Positions 1 through 10,462 of a DNA stretch of 64,000 nt are shown here, in pieces. Made by a program: the position numbers and the translations under genes. The DNA lies in NCBI GenBank assembly GCA_963555705.1, contig OY743184.1, positions 32,002,614 to 32,066,613 of the forward strand. The letters run 5' to 3'. The notes under the pieces were generated by a model. That model did no database searches. It was given only the letters and a program-made list of their open reading frames with translations, and was not told where the DNA came from. This stretch comes from Ligustrum vulgare. Its lineage: Eukaryota > Streptophyta > Magnoliopsida > Lamiales > Oleaceae. Within the stretch, counting starts at the first letter, position 1; each line of letters opens with the position of its first letter.

Positions 1-321
1 TGTTCCCAGCAGATTTCGTAATCTTGGATATGGAGGAAGATGAAAAGATGCCGTTGATTTTAGGGAGGCCATTCCTCGCAACTACACGGGCTTTGATTGA
101 TGTCAAAAAAAGGAAGTGGTATCAAAATGGAAGAAGATAAGGTCACATTTAACCTTGCAAAAATGGAGAGCAATAACCCTAATCTCGAGAATTGTTCAAG
201 GATTGAGGTGGAGCCACAATTGAAAGTAAAAGGGGAGTTTAAAAAAGAGGCTTCGGGGTGTGTGAAGAACAAAGCCAAAAAGAGAGACACTGTCTCAAAA
301 CCGCATCTTGAACCACCTTAA
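1..321 (+). pseudogene. Element A protease end (Athila-like), frameshifted
   Basis: The window opens inside the C-terminal part of a Ty3/gypsy aspartic protease domain. The first frame reads through [18 protein letters not shown], the typical end of an Athila-like protease. The frame then breaks in an A-rich run near 105, and the continuation (KVTFNLAKMESN and onward) lies in another frame to 321. Element B has the same domain order at 4116-4829, so A and B are related. The 5' part of A lies outside the window; its 3' part resumes at 18230 after the B insertion. The domain call is secure; the exact lineage is inferred. Confidence 0.75.
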
Positions 322-459
322 GGATCTCTACCAATAGTCGAGCTTTAGACTTTAAATGAAGCGCTCATTGAGAGGCAACCCAACCTTATATCCTTTTCAT
401 TTTTATTATGCTTTATTTCATGTTTTATTAATAATTTAGGATTTATTTTCCTCAGTAGT
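322..459 (+). other. Element A, conserved post-protease block and target site of B
   Basis: Downstream of the protease is a conserved block at about 343-386 (TTTAGACTTTAAATG, AGCGCTCATTGAGAGGCAAC). It recurs at 4943-4983 in B at the same place relative to protease. The stretch ends with GTAGT (455-459), the left target duplication of element B, matched at 18225-18229. Confidence 0.6.
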
Positions 460-2299
460 TGATAAGTGTATTTTATACACTTATTTATCTGTAAAAATTA
501 GGATATTATTTTATTTTTCTTGAATAAATTCTACTTAATTGTTGTAATTTGTTATTATTTCAGGTTTTATTCCAATATCAAGGAAAATAAGAAATTGTAG
601 CAAAATGCACATTTGGATGCTAACTGGAGCTAAATTGGACAATTGAGAGGCTAATGACATCAACGGGAAAGATGCAATGTGCCAAAGTAAAGAAATCAGA
701 AATTGAAGGGCTGAAGAACAAATTAAACATGAAGGAACAACTTGCAAATATCCAATGATTAACTTGGATCACAAGACAATACTTTGAGTATTTTTCAGAG
801 TCAATTGAATGCAAGTATAAGCCAAATAGGAATGGAATATGATAAGAATATTACCATAAAATTGATTCCAACGCACAAGATTCTGGACATATTTCTAGTC
901 GGATTTTGAGACCTAATTTCAGGATAGTAAACATTTGAATTGGAAAAATCATATTTCATCAAGAATTGTATTTATTATTTTTCTAAAAAAATTTGAATCA
1001 CTTCAATCAGATAAGGGAGTAGAAATATATGGTCGAAATACTAAACACTGTGCAGATACAAGAAAAGATTCTCACGGGTTTGACGAATTTCTTTCCTTCT
1101 TCAACTAGGTCTCTTCACCAACTATATAAAAAACATGTTTTGCACAAAAATCAGACCTTTGCCTCACCTAAGAACATCATAATTTTGGGATTTTAACGTC
1201 AAATTCTTGGGAGATTGGAGAAGCCAACTGGAACCAAAAGAAAGGGGCATGACTGGATTAATTTTGGTGGTGCACGGTGGGGGCGATGCTTGGACTTCAA
1301 CTATTCAAACTCTGGGTTTTACTTTCATTATTTGTTGCTATTTTTAGTCCCAAGAACATGAGTAGCTAAATTTAATATTGGGATTGATGATAAAGATTTA
1401 ATATTTCTAGTTTTAATTTCAATTTCAATTCTTAAGTTGGGGATTTTATTGTTTTCATGTATTGATTTTACTATGTTTTTAATGCTTGAATTAACTGGCC
1501 ACTAATTCATGATTTAATGGTTGTTTTCATAACTCGAGAAGTAATTTAACAATTAGACCATGTAGTAAAATTTGACAATTTCAACAAAAAGATAGAGATA
1601 TGAATTTGTGGTTGCTTGTGATCTTTTATGAATTCCTAGGTAATTTAATGCATTTAGCTAAGGAGAACTCTGACCCGCTGTAGAGATATACGGTTGATTT
1701 AGTTAAATATGCCTAATTTGAGTTCGAGAGAGGTAAATTAGATACATGTGTGAATTCGATCAATACAATTTTAGAAAACAATTTGAGATGCGAAATTATG
1801 CTAGAATATTATTTCGAAATCATTAGTCTCAATAGTTCTTTATTGTTAAGGAAACTCATTGTTCAATTTCTCATTTTTATAGTCTAATTTAGTTGCTTTT
1901 AGTTTAATTTTCTATTTATTATACACTGTTCGGCGGCTGGTTTTTGGGGGAAAAAACCATTTTTTACTGTTCCGCACGGATCTCGAGGGGTTTTGAGGGT
2001 TCAAAATTGGAGAGAGAAAAGATATGTAGTTAAAAAGTTGTATTGGAAATTGTAGAGTTTATAAACCAAAAAAACCTAAAGATTCCGAACAGAGGCTTAG
2101 TTTTTGGAATTGTTAGTTTTATTAATCTCTCAATTTATTGTCTTTTTGGAATCGTTTGCATTTTATTTTCTTTGTTAGTGTTTGATTTAGTCTAGGAATT
2201 CTCTTTACCAAAGTAAATCGATAGCAAAAACATAGTCCTCGAGAGATCGACAACTCGGACTCAAAAGTCCACCTTACTACTTGCGATTTCACACGAACA
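460..2299 (+). repeat. 5' LTR of element B
   Basis: It matches 16609-18224 over nearly its whole length. It begins TGATAAGTG, ends ACACGAACA, and the primer site follows within 7 bases. Relative to the 3' LTR it carries about 60 extra bases near 1229-1298 and an inserted block at about 1922-2092. Scattered substitutions and these indels show that B is much older than element C inside it. Confidence 0.85.
1922..2092. mobile_element. Small insertion in the 5' LTR of B, MITE-like
   Basis: About 170 bp present here and absent at the matching place in the 3' LTR (near 18000). It is framed by CTGTTCGG near 1927 and CCGAACAG near 2086, which are inverse complements, suggesting short terminal inverted repeats. 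I see no clean target duplication. A deletion from the other LTR is the alternative. Confidence 0.4.
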
Positions 2300-2305
2300 A
2301 GTTTT

Positions 2306-2323
2306 TGGCGCCGTTGTCGGGAA
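2306..2323 (+). other. Primer binding site of element B
   Basis: TGGCGCCGTTGTCGGGAA just inside the 5' LTR matches the tRNA-Asp-type primer site common in plant Ty3/gypsy elements of the Athila and Tat clades. It fixes the plus orientation of B. Confidence 0.8.
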
Positions 2324-2474
2324 CTATTTTAATTTGTTATTTAATTACTTTGATTTTTAGTATTCTTAGCTTTTAGATTTAGTTTGCCTTTAGTTTTTAG
2401 TATTTTGATTCATAATAAACAAAAACAATAAAAAAATCTAAAAACATTAAAAAAAATAAAAAATTCTGAACTAA

Positions 2475-3227
2475 ATGGCCAATCCAATCAATCCTTTGGA
2501 ATACATTGAACTACACCCAAATGTAGCTGCATTACCTCCTGGTCAAAATGCAGCATTGCAAATCAATCAAAACAACCAACAAAATGTACAAGATGACAAT
2601 GTAGGAGACTTTCCTATGGGTCAATTCTTGACTCTTGTTGCCACTGTAAATCGTTTTAGTATATTATATCTGCCTTTTGGAAGGAATGAGTTCCAATTAA
2701 AAGCGGACTTAATAAACCTTGTCAGTAATAATCTCCAATTTTTTAGAAAGGAACACGAGGACCCCAACGCACATATTGCAAGATTTGGAAGAATGTGCCA
2801 GAATTTCCAATTTCAAGGCATAGACGATGATGCCATTCGTTTGAGACTATTTCCTTACACTTTAAGAGATAGTGCATTGGAGTGTCTTGATTCTGAGCCT
2901 AAATTTAGTATAGCTACATGGGATGATTTAGCTAGGAAATTTTGTAACAAATATTTCTCACCTGCGAAGGTCGCTAAATTTAAATTGGAGATCTCCGCTT
3001 TTCAACAACTAAATGGTGAAAGTTTTCATGAATCCTGGGGTAGATTTAAGGATCTCCTTCAAAAATGCCCATATCATGGATTTAAAAAAGGCCTTCAAGT
3101 TCAATATTTCTACTCTGGGTTATCACCACAACACAAATCAATAGTGGACTCATTATTTGGTGGGTCCATTACCAATAAAAGTGTCAACCAAGCATGGGAC
3201 CTTGTAACTACCCGGCTCCCTCGCTAG
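2475..3227 (+). CDS. Gag of element B (Athila-like), 3' truncated by SINE
   Basis: A 250-codon reading frame encoding an Athila/Tat-type Gag, the structural protein that packages element RNA. Recognisable stretches are the capsid-like core with DDAIRLRLFPYTLRDSALEC, then WDDLARKFCNKYFSPAKVAK, GESFHESWGRFKDLLQKCP, and GLQVQYFYSGL near the end. The ATG lies 150 bp downstream of the primer site after an A-rich leader. The last codons run into the SINE insertion, so the original C-terminal part is displaced to after 3620. It is intact up to that point but cannot give a full Gag. Confidence 0.8.
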   Translation: MANPINPLEYIELHPNVAALPPGQNAALQINQNNQQNVQDDNVGDFPMGQFLTLVATVNRFSILYLPFGRNEFQLKADLINLVSNNLQFFRKEHEDPNAHIARFGRMCQNFQFQGIDDDAIRLRLFPYTLRDSALECLDSEPKFSIATWDDLARKFCNKYFSPAKVAKFKLEISAFQQLNGESFHESWGRFKDLLQKCPYHGFKKGLQVQYFYSGLSPQHKSIVDSLFGGSITNKSVNQAWDLVTTRLPR

Positions 3228-3421
3228 GGCCTTCTCTGAGTCGTACTTATGGTCTTTCCACTCCCCCTGGTCGTCCTGGTCCTCAAGGGCTGTCAGCATT
3301 GTTTCCAGGAAGTGAATTTTTGCCTTCCATGAGTTTTGAACATTGTACCTAGGGATTAAGTACAAAGATTCTTAGAAACCCACTACCATTAGATCAAAGA
3401 AACCCACTACCATTAGACCAT
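3203..3421 (-). mobile_element. tRNA-derived SINE, left (inverted) copy
   Basis: Inverse complement of the copy at 3423-3615, with scattered differences. It lies on the minus strand, starting near 3421 and ending near the GGCTCCCTCG stretch at about 3210. Its head holds a 20-bp direct duplication (3374-3393 and 3399-3418, period 25). The B-box region is mutated compared with the right copy, suggesting that this copy is dead. Confidence 0.6.
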
Positions 3422-3422
3422 T

Positions 3423-3615
3423 TGGTCTAATGGTAGTGGGTTTCTAAGAATCTTTGTACTTAACCCCTAGGTACAAGGTTCGAAACCTATGGAAGCTAAA
3501 AATCTACTTCCTGAAAACGAAGCTGGCAGCCCTTGAGGACCAGGACGACCAGGGGGGAGTGGAAATACCATGAGTGTGATTCGGAGGAGGCCCCAACGAG
3601 GGAGCCTGGTCATTC
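3423..3615 (+). mobile_element. tRNA-derived SINE, right copy
   Basis: A box-like TGGTCTAATGG at 3423-3433 and a consensus B box GGTTCGAAACC at 3478-3488, about 45 bp apart, form an internal RNA polymerase III promoter. This is typical of tRNA-derived SINEs. The body runs to about GAGGGAGCCTGG near 3612. With the left copy it forms a near-palindrome that interrupts gag of element B. I cannot name the family. Confidence 0.65.
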
Positions 3616-3619
3616 TGCT

Positions 3620-4829
3620 GCACATAAAGGGCTTGAAAATCAAATAAGTCAAATCGCTCAACAACTATCTGAGCGAGCACCTGGAACACTCCCAAGTAAC
3701 ACATTTAAAAGTTCAAGGGAGCAAGTCAACATGATCTCTGCAGTAGAGAAGAGAAAAATCTATACTCCAGCTTCTGAGGTAGCTGTTGAGGAAGAATCAT
3801 ACATTCCCACAAAGGAAGATTTTCCACCAAATGAATATGTACCTCCAATCCCTTTCCCTCGTAAACTCCTAAGAAATAGGTTACATAAGGATGTTCAGGC
3901 TATCACTACCAAAAGCAGTGTGCAATTTCCTGAAATGCATGAGAAGATGCATGAACAGAGGGAAAAGCAGACGAAAAATGAAGACAAGGGTATGGATATG
4001 AATGAGATATCAAATTCAAATTTAAAAATGATGTTGAAAAATCAAAGAATCTCAATCGCCTATCAAGACCTATGTCCCACCAGTCCCATTCCCCAAACGT
4101 CTGCAAAATCACAAAATGGATAAGCAGTTTAGTGAATTTCTGGAAGTATTTAAGAAACTGCATATCAACATTCCATTTGCAGATACTTTGGCTCAAATGC
4201 CAACTTACCTCAAGTTTATGAAAGAAATTATTTCTAAAAAGAGGAAGTTGAGGGAATTTGAGACTGTATCCTTAACTGAGGAGTACAGCGCAATTCTGCA
4301 AAATAAATTACCTCCAGAACTCAAAAATCTAGGGAGTTTCTCTATCCCTTGTGATATTGGAAATATTAAGTTTGATAGAGTTTTGTGTGATTTGGAGGCA
4401 AGTATCAATTTGATGCCTCTTTCAGTTTACAAGAAACTTGGATTGGGGGAACCCAAACCAACCAAAATCACATTACAACTGGCTGACAGATTTGTGAAGC
4501 ATATATATGGTGTTATTGAGGATATTTTAGTTAAAGTGGATAAATTCATCTTTCTAGTAGATTTCGTGATTTTGGATATTGAAGAGGACAATCGAATGCC
4601 ACTTATCTTTAGTGGACCATTCATGGCCACATGATGAGCTTTGATAGATGTTGAAAAGGGGGAGGTGATCTTGAGGGTTCATGATGATCAAGTAACTTTC
4701 AGTGTCACTCATCAGCCGAACAAATATTATCAAAGAGAAAGTTACTTTAAATTGGAGAAAGTGATACATGACAATGGACATAATTTGAAGCAAGAAGAAA
4801 AATTAGGTGGCACTCAGATCAATAATTAA
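3620..4829 (+). pseudogene. Element B gag C-terminus and protease, frameshifted
   Basis: After the SINE the Gag reading continues (LENQISQIAQQLSERAPGTL at about 3630) to 4123, with a linker holding YVPPIPFPRKLL. The frame shifts near 4060: the next frame repeats the motif as YVPPVPFPKRLQ and runs into the protease domain at 4116-4634. Protease landmarks are DRVLCDLEASINLMPLSVYK, where the conserved Gly of the active-site loop (DLGAS in the family) is Glu, and the C-terminal MPLIFSGPFMAT. Two stop codons follow at about 4633-4640, and ALIDVEKGEVILRVHDDQVT continues to 4829. The enzyme is dead by several independent lesions. Confidence 0.75.
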
Positions 4830-5835
4830 GAATTCAAGAAAGTGCGCAAATAGGTTGAGAGATGCAGGGCAGGAAATTGCAAGGAGTCCAGGGCATCACG
4901 AGCATCCTTCAAACCACCATAAGAAAGTTTGCAAAAAGTCAGGCTTTAGACTATAAACGGAGCGCTTATTGGGAGGCAACCCAATTTTCTATCCCTTTTA
5001 TTTATTTTGCTTTATTTACATCTTTACATTAAAATTTTTAGGTAGTATTTGCATTTCTTTTCTTTCTTGGAGTTTTTGTAGTTAGCATCCCTAGCACCGA
5101 CCCACTTTGAATTGATCTTCAAGTGCATTTTTTAGTTTTAGTTCATACATCATCCATGAGTTTAAAATTTTGCATCATATTGTTTTAACCTCATTGCTCT
5201 TATCACATTAAAAGCAAATCATAGGTATGATTTTGCAAACTTTGAGGAATTATGCATGATAATTGTAATGTTCTTGATGGTCGACCATGTTTGAAAATTT
5301 AAATTTTTGCTATGTTTTAGTTTGTATTGTTGGTGTTGATCTAATTCAATTTATTAATGATGTGTATGATTATAATAGTGTTTATCTTTTACTTGCGATG
5401 AACACACCACTTGTAACACTTCCAACCAAGCATGGAAACACAAGAAACGGGTCAAAATCATCCAAATGGCATCAAAACCAAGCTTCAAGTTGTCACATCG
5501 CTCCTCTAAATCTGGAAAGTACATAACTTCTCTTTTATGTATTGTTATTAATTGATATATCTTTTCTTTTACGTTGAGGACAATGTAACTTTTTAGTTTG
5601 GGGGGGGGGGGTATCTCATGTCTTCATTTTGTTCATTCGATACATTGTATTTGAGATTCACAAAAAAAAAAAAAAAATGAAAAATTCTGTTGATTTATTT
5701 ATCATCAATGATGTAGTTTGAATTGATTTGGTGCTTTGAATTAGATAAAGATTGTTGGACATCATTTGAACTTGAGTTTACTTATCCATGTTAGACTTGA
5801 CTAAATTGAGCACATAGCCAAATTGAATTAATACT
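4830..5835 (+). other. Element B non-coding 3' internal region, left part
   Basis: No coding capacity. It contains the conserved post-protease block at 4943-4983 (AGCGCTTATTGGGAGGCAAC), a G run at 5600-5611 within AGTTTGGGG, and an A run near 5662. Similar AGTTTGGGG stretches occur in element A at about 19528 and 19799. It ends with ATACT (5831-5835), the target site of element C. Confidence 0.6.
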
Positions 5836-8800
5836 TGTAGCGCCCCGAGTTCCGTATACCCGATTCACTACGTCATTTTCTGTCTAAATTTTTTCGAATA
5901 ATATTTTTGCGGAAGAAATAATTGAAATTCATTTTTGGCAACATTAAATAAACTGTAATGGCCGCTAAAATTGAAAACATTTATGAAACCATTTGAAATA
6001 GTAAATCGAACCATTAATATTGTAAAGAAATTGCCAATATCATAATTTCTCAAATAAATGAACTTCTCTAAATTATTCGATTGTTTGGAAAATACGGAAA
6101 TCATTAACGTCAAACTTTCAACCGTTCAACGATTATTGCCACCATCATTCATCGCTCGCCACCGTCTCCAAAATCTGCAAAACTGTTAAAAAGTAGGGTG
6201 AGTATTTCATGGGGGAAATACTCAGTAGACTCATCGCAAATTAATTTAATTTATAAGATGATTAAACACATAAATCCCGGCTCTTTATAAAACGGGCATT
6301 GATAGAACTTCTTTATAAAACTGCTCTTGATAAAACTCATATTGTGCATTACAGCACGGGACATATTTTGCAAATCATATGCTCTTTGAAAATAGCTCTT
6401 TGAAAATATCTCTTTGAAAATAGTTCTTTGAAAACAGCTCTTTGAAAACAGCTCTTTGAAAACCATATACTTATAAAAACATTTTAATTATGCCAAGCAT
6501 AATTTCTTTTGAAAGCATAACATAAGATAGGATTTAAATCCTCATAAACATAAATAGACACAAGAACTTTACCGAACTTAGGTGGCAAGAATTCTTATGC
6601 AGTAAAATCATAATAACAGTAAGTTTTCATCATAACATAGGATAATATCGAAATCCTCATAAACATAAGAATTTTACCGAACTTAGGTGGTAAGAATTCT
6701 TATGTAGTAAGTATACCAAGCATAATTTTCTGAAATTCATAGGGATCAATTGCATCATAACATAAGATAGGATCGAAATCCTCATAAACATATGCGACAG
6801 GAATTTTACCGAACTTAGGTGGTAAATCCTCATAAACATATGGAAAGATAGGAATTTTACCGAACTTCGTGGCAAATCCTCATAAACATAGGAGACACAA
6901 GAATGTTACCGAACTTAGGTGGCAAGAATTCTTATGTGTAGCGCTACTAAAACTCCGGTCCCCTTAACATATCATAACTTATCATATGGGACCCAAAACA
7001 ATCTTGGTAGATTGATTTCATAGCAATGATCCAAAAAAAACATTTTTCGTGAAGCATAGGGTATACTTACTTTTCGTAAAAACATAAAGTATATTTTCTT
7101 TTCATAAAAACATACTTACTTTTCATAACAACATAAGGTATATTTACCTTTCATAAAAACATACTTGTTTTTCTTAAAAATTGACTTTCACAAGTCACAT
7201 GACATTCATATGAAATCATAAGTTAAATCAATTAATAAGTGCGAGTCTACCTCAAATCCGACGAGTGCAAAGTTGAGCGGGAATGACTTCAATTTCTTTA
7301 AATTCTCCGTACGCTTCGTCTTAGCCAATAAGTCACTTTAGTCTATCGAATATATAGTTCAAAATGATAAATTATAATTTGAGGACTAAAATTGATGTTT
7401 TGAAAGTTGAGGGACTAAAATGAATACTTTTGAAAGTTCATGGACTAAAATAGATATTTTGAAAGTTGAGGGATTAAAATGAATACTTTTGATAGTTGAG
7501 TCGGAAACTCAAAACAATAGGGTTGAAATAATATATTTTAAAAATGAAGGCTGAATAAAATCATTTAAAACTTAAGGGCTGAAATTGATAAGTTTAAAAG
7601 ATGAAAGGACTGAAATAAAACCTTTTTTAAAACATAGGGACTGATTTGAAATAACTTTAAAACTTCAGGGACCAAAATGCAAATTTCCGAAATTAATTAT
7701 ATACTCAGATTTACTCTCTCTCTCTACCATTCTCACTTCTCTTTCTCTCGTTCTCACTCTCTCTTCACTCAGCACTCTCTCTGCGATTTCATCAGTGAAA
7801 TCAGGCGAGGAACGAACGAGTGACACTGCCGGTGATTCGCCGGCGAAGTAGCCGGCGCAGGTTGCGGTAAGTGGTGGCCAAAGCAAGGTTTCTGATTTTA
7901 GGGCTTGGGTGCTGATTCGAGGTGAAACCGGGGCTGCAGGTCGGGACTTCCGGTGGAGAATCCGACCATAAATGGTCGACGGTAGAGGTAGGTAACTGGG
8001 TTAGAGTTCTTGGTAATATTTTGGGTTTTGGGGAGTTTGATTTGGGTGAAGGTGAAATGGGCAGTGGCGATTTGAAGCTCGGTGTTGGTGGTTGTTCGGT
8101 TCTGGCTGCGGAAGGGGACTGCAGTGGCTGTGGTGCTTTTACTGAGAATGGTTTGGTGGTTGAAATGGTGCCGGTTGTGGTAGTGATGAAACAGTGGTTG
8201 GTGATGAGGACTGATTAACGGAGGTGGTGTGATGAGGCAGATTGATGTTGGTGCAGATGAGAATTGCAGTAGCGCTGTTTGGTGAATTGAGGATGATGGT
8301 TATGGTGGTGGCTTGGCATGGCTGGTTTGGCTAACTGGTGATGATGGATCTGTGCTCATGGTTTGCATATTGGGGTTAAATTGATGGAGATGATGGTGAT
8401 TTAATCTGTGGCAGGTGGTTGGTTTTGATGATTTCGAATGGTGATGAAGATGATGATTCAGAGACTGGTTTGGAGATTCGGCTATGGCGGATTTGAGGAT
8501 GGCGAATTGGAAAGGCAGGCTGGTGGTTGCAGCTTTCATCATGTATAATGGAGTGGTGTCATGTATAATGGAGTGGTGGTGAAATAGATGATAATGGAGA
8601 ATATAATCATTATGTTCTTGCAACATAATGAATACATACGGGTGGTGGAGTTAGTGGGGAATAAAATCATTGAATGGAATAATTATAATTTGGTTTAATA
8701 TGATATGGATTTGGTGTAAAGAGAAAAGAAAGGAGGAGAAAACATGGGGGATGAAATCAACTAAAAATTTAACTATCTTTGATCAAGAAACGTTTTTAAA

Positions 8801-9039
8801 ACAGATATATTTTTGACTGAAAAATACATTTTGAAAATAATACTTTGAATAAATAGTTAAAATAATATAATTTTAGAAATTCGGATTTTAATTTAAAATC
8901 GAACGAATTCGATATTTCTTGACTTGGCTAGACGAATTCGTCGCGGCGTTAATTTCAAAATAATAAATGAAATAGTAGCGACACAATTTTCTAAATATTA
9001 AAATAATTATTTATTGCATAAAAATTCTGGGTCGCTATA
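5836..9039 (-). repeat. 3' LTR of element C (minus orientation)
   Basis: 3.2 kb, starting TGTAGCGCCCC on the plus strand and ending GGGTCGCTATA, so the ends form an imperfect inverted repeat (TGTAGCG and CGCTATA). The right half has a CT-rich tract (about 7710-7775) followed by a G-rich, GC-richer stretch (7800-8560), unlike the AT-rich left half. Frames open in this stretch are present in both LTRs; I do not regard them as genes. Short repeats rich in CTCATAAACATA and TTTACCGAACTTAGG occur at about 6530-6930. Confidence 0.9.
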
Positions 9040-9085
9040 ATCTTACCTCCTTAAAATAATTTCGTCCTCGAAATTAAACTTACTT
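9040..9085 (-). pseudogene. Polypurine tract and last codons of chromovirus pol
   Basis: On the minus strand this reads as a short frame with NFEDEIILRR and a stop, the usual C-terminus of Tekay/Del-like chromovirus polyproteins. It runs straight into the purine-rich AAGGAGGTAAGAT and the LTR. Element D shows the same arrangement at 35119-35160 (NFEDEISFRG and stop). It proves that C derives from a chromovirus whose gag-pol was lost. Confidence 0.75.
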
Positions 9086-9570
9086 AATCTTATAATTTCT
9101 GAATACTTAATCAGAATCTCTTCTTCTTATCATCGAAAATTCTCAAAATAATCAAAGAATTACCTGAATATTTTCTCTACGTAAAATACCCAAACATATC
9201 AACATAATATCATCAACTTATCTTTCCAATAATTGTAACCCAAAATTCAGTAAACAAATATCTCCCAAAACTAAGATTCTATACTTAAATGTCACCACAT
9301 TTCCTGCAAAGTATTTCTTTCACTTGTATATACGTATGAATTCTGATTCAATACGGTACTCATTTTACTTTCCACGTATCATCACATTATACCAAGATTA
9401 TCATTATTAAAACAAAATATCAGTACCCATAATCCAAGAAAATATTCCAAATCTCCAATCAAATCTCCTTTATCGATAAAATTTAACAGCACATTACTTC
9501 TTGTCTCCTCTTTTCATTAAAATAATCCTGCGCTTTCTTGCTGGTCACAACATCACGCGGATTCACTCAG
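9086..9570 (-). other. Element C non-coding interior, right of the 3' LTR
   Basis: AT-rich, no coding capacity. Stretches such as ATTACCTGAATATT and AACATAATATCATCA (about 9160-9220) recur in the interior of element D near 37423-37493. It is therefore retrotransposon sequence, not part of the cargo. Confidence 0.55.
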
Positions 9571-9582
9571 ATCCTTTGCGCT

Positions 9583-9590
9583 TTTAAATA
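9583..9590 (+). promoter_or_regulatory. TATA-like box upstream of the Cys-rich gene
   Basis: CTTTTAAATAGTTCA at 9581-9595, 34 bp before the ATG. Almost the same motif, CTTTAAATAGTCAAA, precedes the LOG gene. The leader would be very short, so this is a candidate only. Confidence 0.4.
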
Positions 9591-9623
9591 GTTCATGCTG
9601 GGAAGAGGTTGAATCATCAAACA

Positions 9624-10175
9624 ATGGATATCATTCTTTCTAACATTCGCAAGTATTATTCCAGTCTTCCTATGAATGATCTGAGAAAGATCTATAAAAT
9701 AAGGCTCGAAAGATTGAGGTTGCTAATGGCTCATGATATTCCAGAAGATGTTCGCTGGTTGATAGAAGCAAAGGTTCGACTATCTGGTGAATTACCATCA
9801 ACATTTCCAAAACATATGCCTGGTTTAGGCAAAAGCACGTTCGCAAAGAAACGAAGAGCAAAAAGACTGGGTGGTTGCTACAAATGTGCTCGTTGGAACT
9901 GTAATACACGTTGCAAATCAGTAGGATATTCTTCTACTAATCGGGATGATAAAATCGAATTCATAAAGGGTGGACTGAGTAAGGAGTCTTTGGATGATAT
10001 TCGACTGACTCTTGAGACGCACCCAAGTGGTTATGTACAACGTGAACTTCTCTCCTTATACGCTCAGTTTAACGAGGACAAAAATCGTTATAGTCTCCAA
10101 AATATAATATCGAAAGATCCTGTTTGCCAGTCTGTTTTACAAAATGAGGCTTCTGGCAGTTCAGCAATGATATAA
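9624..10175 (+). CDS. Basic four-cysteine protein, viral NABP-like, in element C
   Basis: Intact frame of 183 residues from the ATG at 9624. The N-terminal half is probably helical (residues 1-55). A basic patch KKRRAKR at 75-81 leads into C85-x2-C88-x4-C93-x3-C97, a candidate zinc-binding knuckle, followed by a serine/aspartate segment and an acidic-to-helical C-terminus. A basic run abutting a Cys cluster and then a Phe-Ile-x-x-Gly-like stretch recalls the small cysteine-rich nucleic-acid-binding proteins of carlaviruses and vitiviruses, some of which suppress RNA silencing. The cysteine spacing is shorter than in carlaviruses, so the match is suggestive only. It lies 287 bp upstream of the LOG gene on the same strand, antisense to element C. 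No stop or frameshift is seen. Function is not established. Confidence 0.7.
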   Translation: MDIILSNIRKYYSSLPMNDLRKIYKIRLERLRLLMAHDIPEDVRWLIEAKVRLSGELPSTFPKHMPGLGKSTFAKKRRAKRLGGCYKCARWNCNTRCKSVGYSSTNRDDKIEFIKGGLSKESLDDIRLTLETHPSGYVQRELLSLYAQFNEDKNRYSLQNIISKDPVCQSVLQNEASGSSAMI

Positions 10176-10223
10176 GGTAAATCTTTTTAAAATATTTTGC
10201 TGCTCTCTTTCACGCGTTTTGGA

Positions 10224-10229
10224 AATAAA
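10224..10229 (+). terminator. Possible polyadenylation signal after the Cys-rich gene
   Basis: AATAAA 49 bp after the stop codon, with another at 10266-10271. They would give the upstream gene its own 3' end before the LOG promoter region. Common in AT-rich DNA, hence weak. Confidence 0.35.
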
Positions 10230-10379
10230 ATATATTTTCCTTTCACGAGGTTTGATAAAGCTGGAAATAAATCACCGAAAGGTGATATCTTTGATAAAAT
10301 AGTCAAAAGTTGGCCGATTTTGTCAAAAAGTGAATCTTTACTTTTTCAGAATCAATCAAAAACAGTAAATTTTTCCGGC

Positions 10380-10387
10380 TTTAAATA
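10380..10387 (+). promoter_or_regulatory. TATA-like box upstream of LOG
   Basis: CTTTAAATAGTC at 10379-10390, 75 bp upstream of the LOG start codon. This is a suitable distance for a leader of about 45 bases, which is pyrimidine-rich (TTCTTCG, TTTTCTCTTC). Its resemblance to the box at 9583-9590 suggests two genes built on the same compact plan. Confidence 0.45.
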
Positions 10388-10462
10388 GTCAAACATATTT
10401 CATAGTTCAGGCATCCCAAAATCACATCTTCTTCGTAAGTTTTCTCTTCTATACTATCAAAG

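Noticed and set aside
7665..8626. Open frames of 73, 98 and 108 codons in the GC-richer part of the element C LTR, repeated at 14138-15099
   Set aside because: Identical because the LTRs are identical. They lie on both strands and overlap, with low-complexity His/Gly/Val-rich content and no domain.
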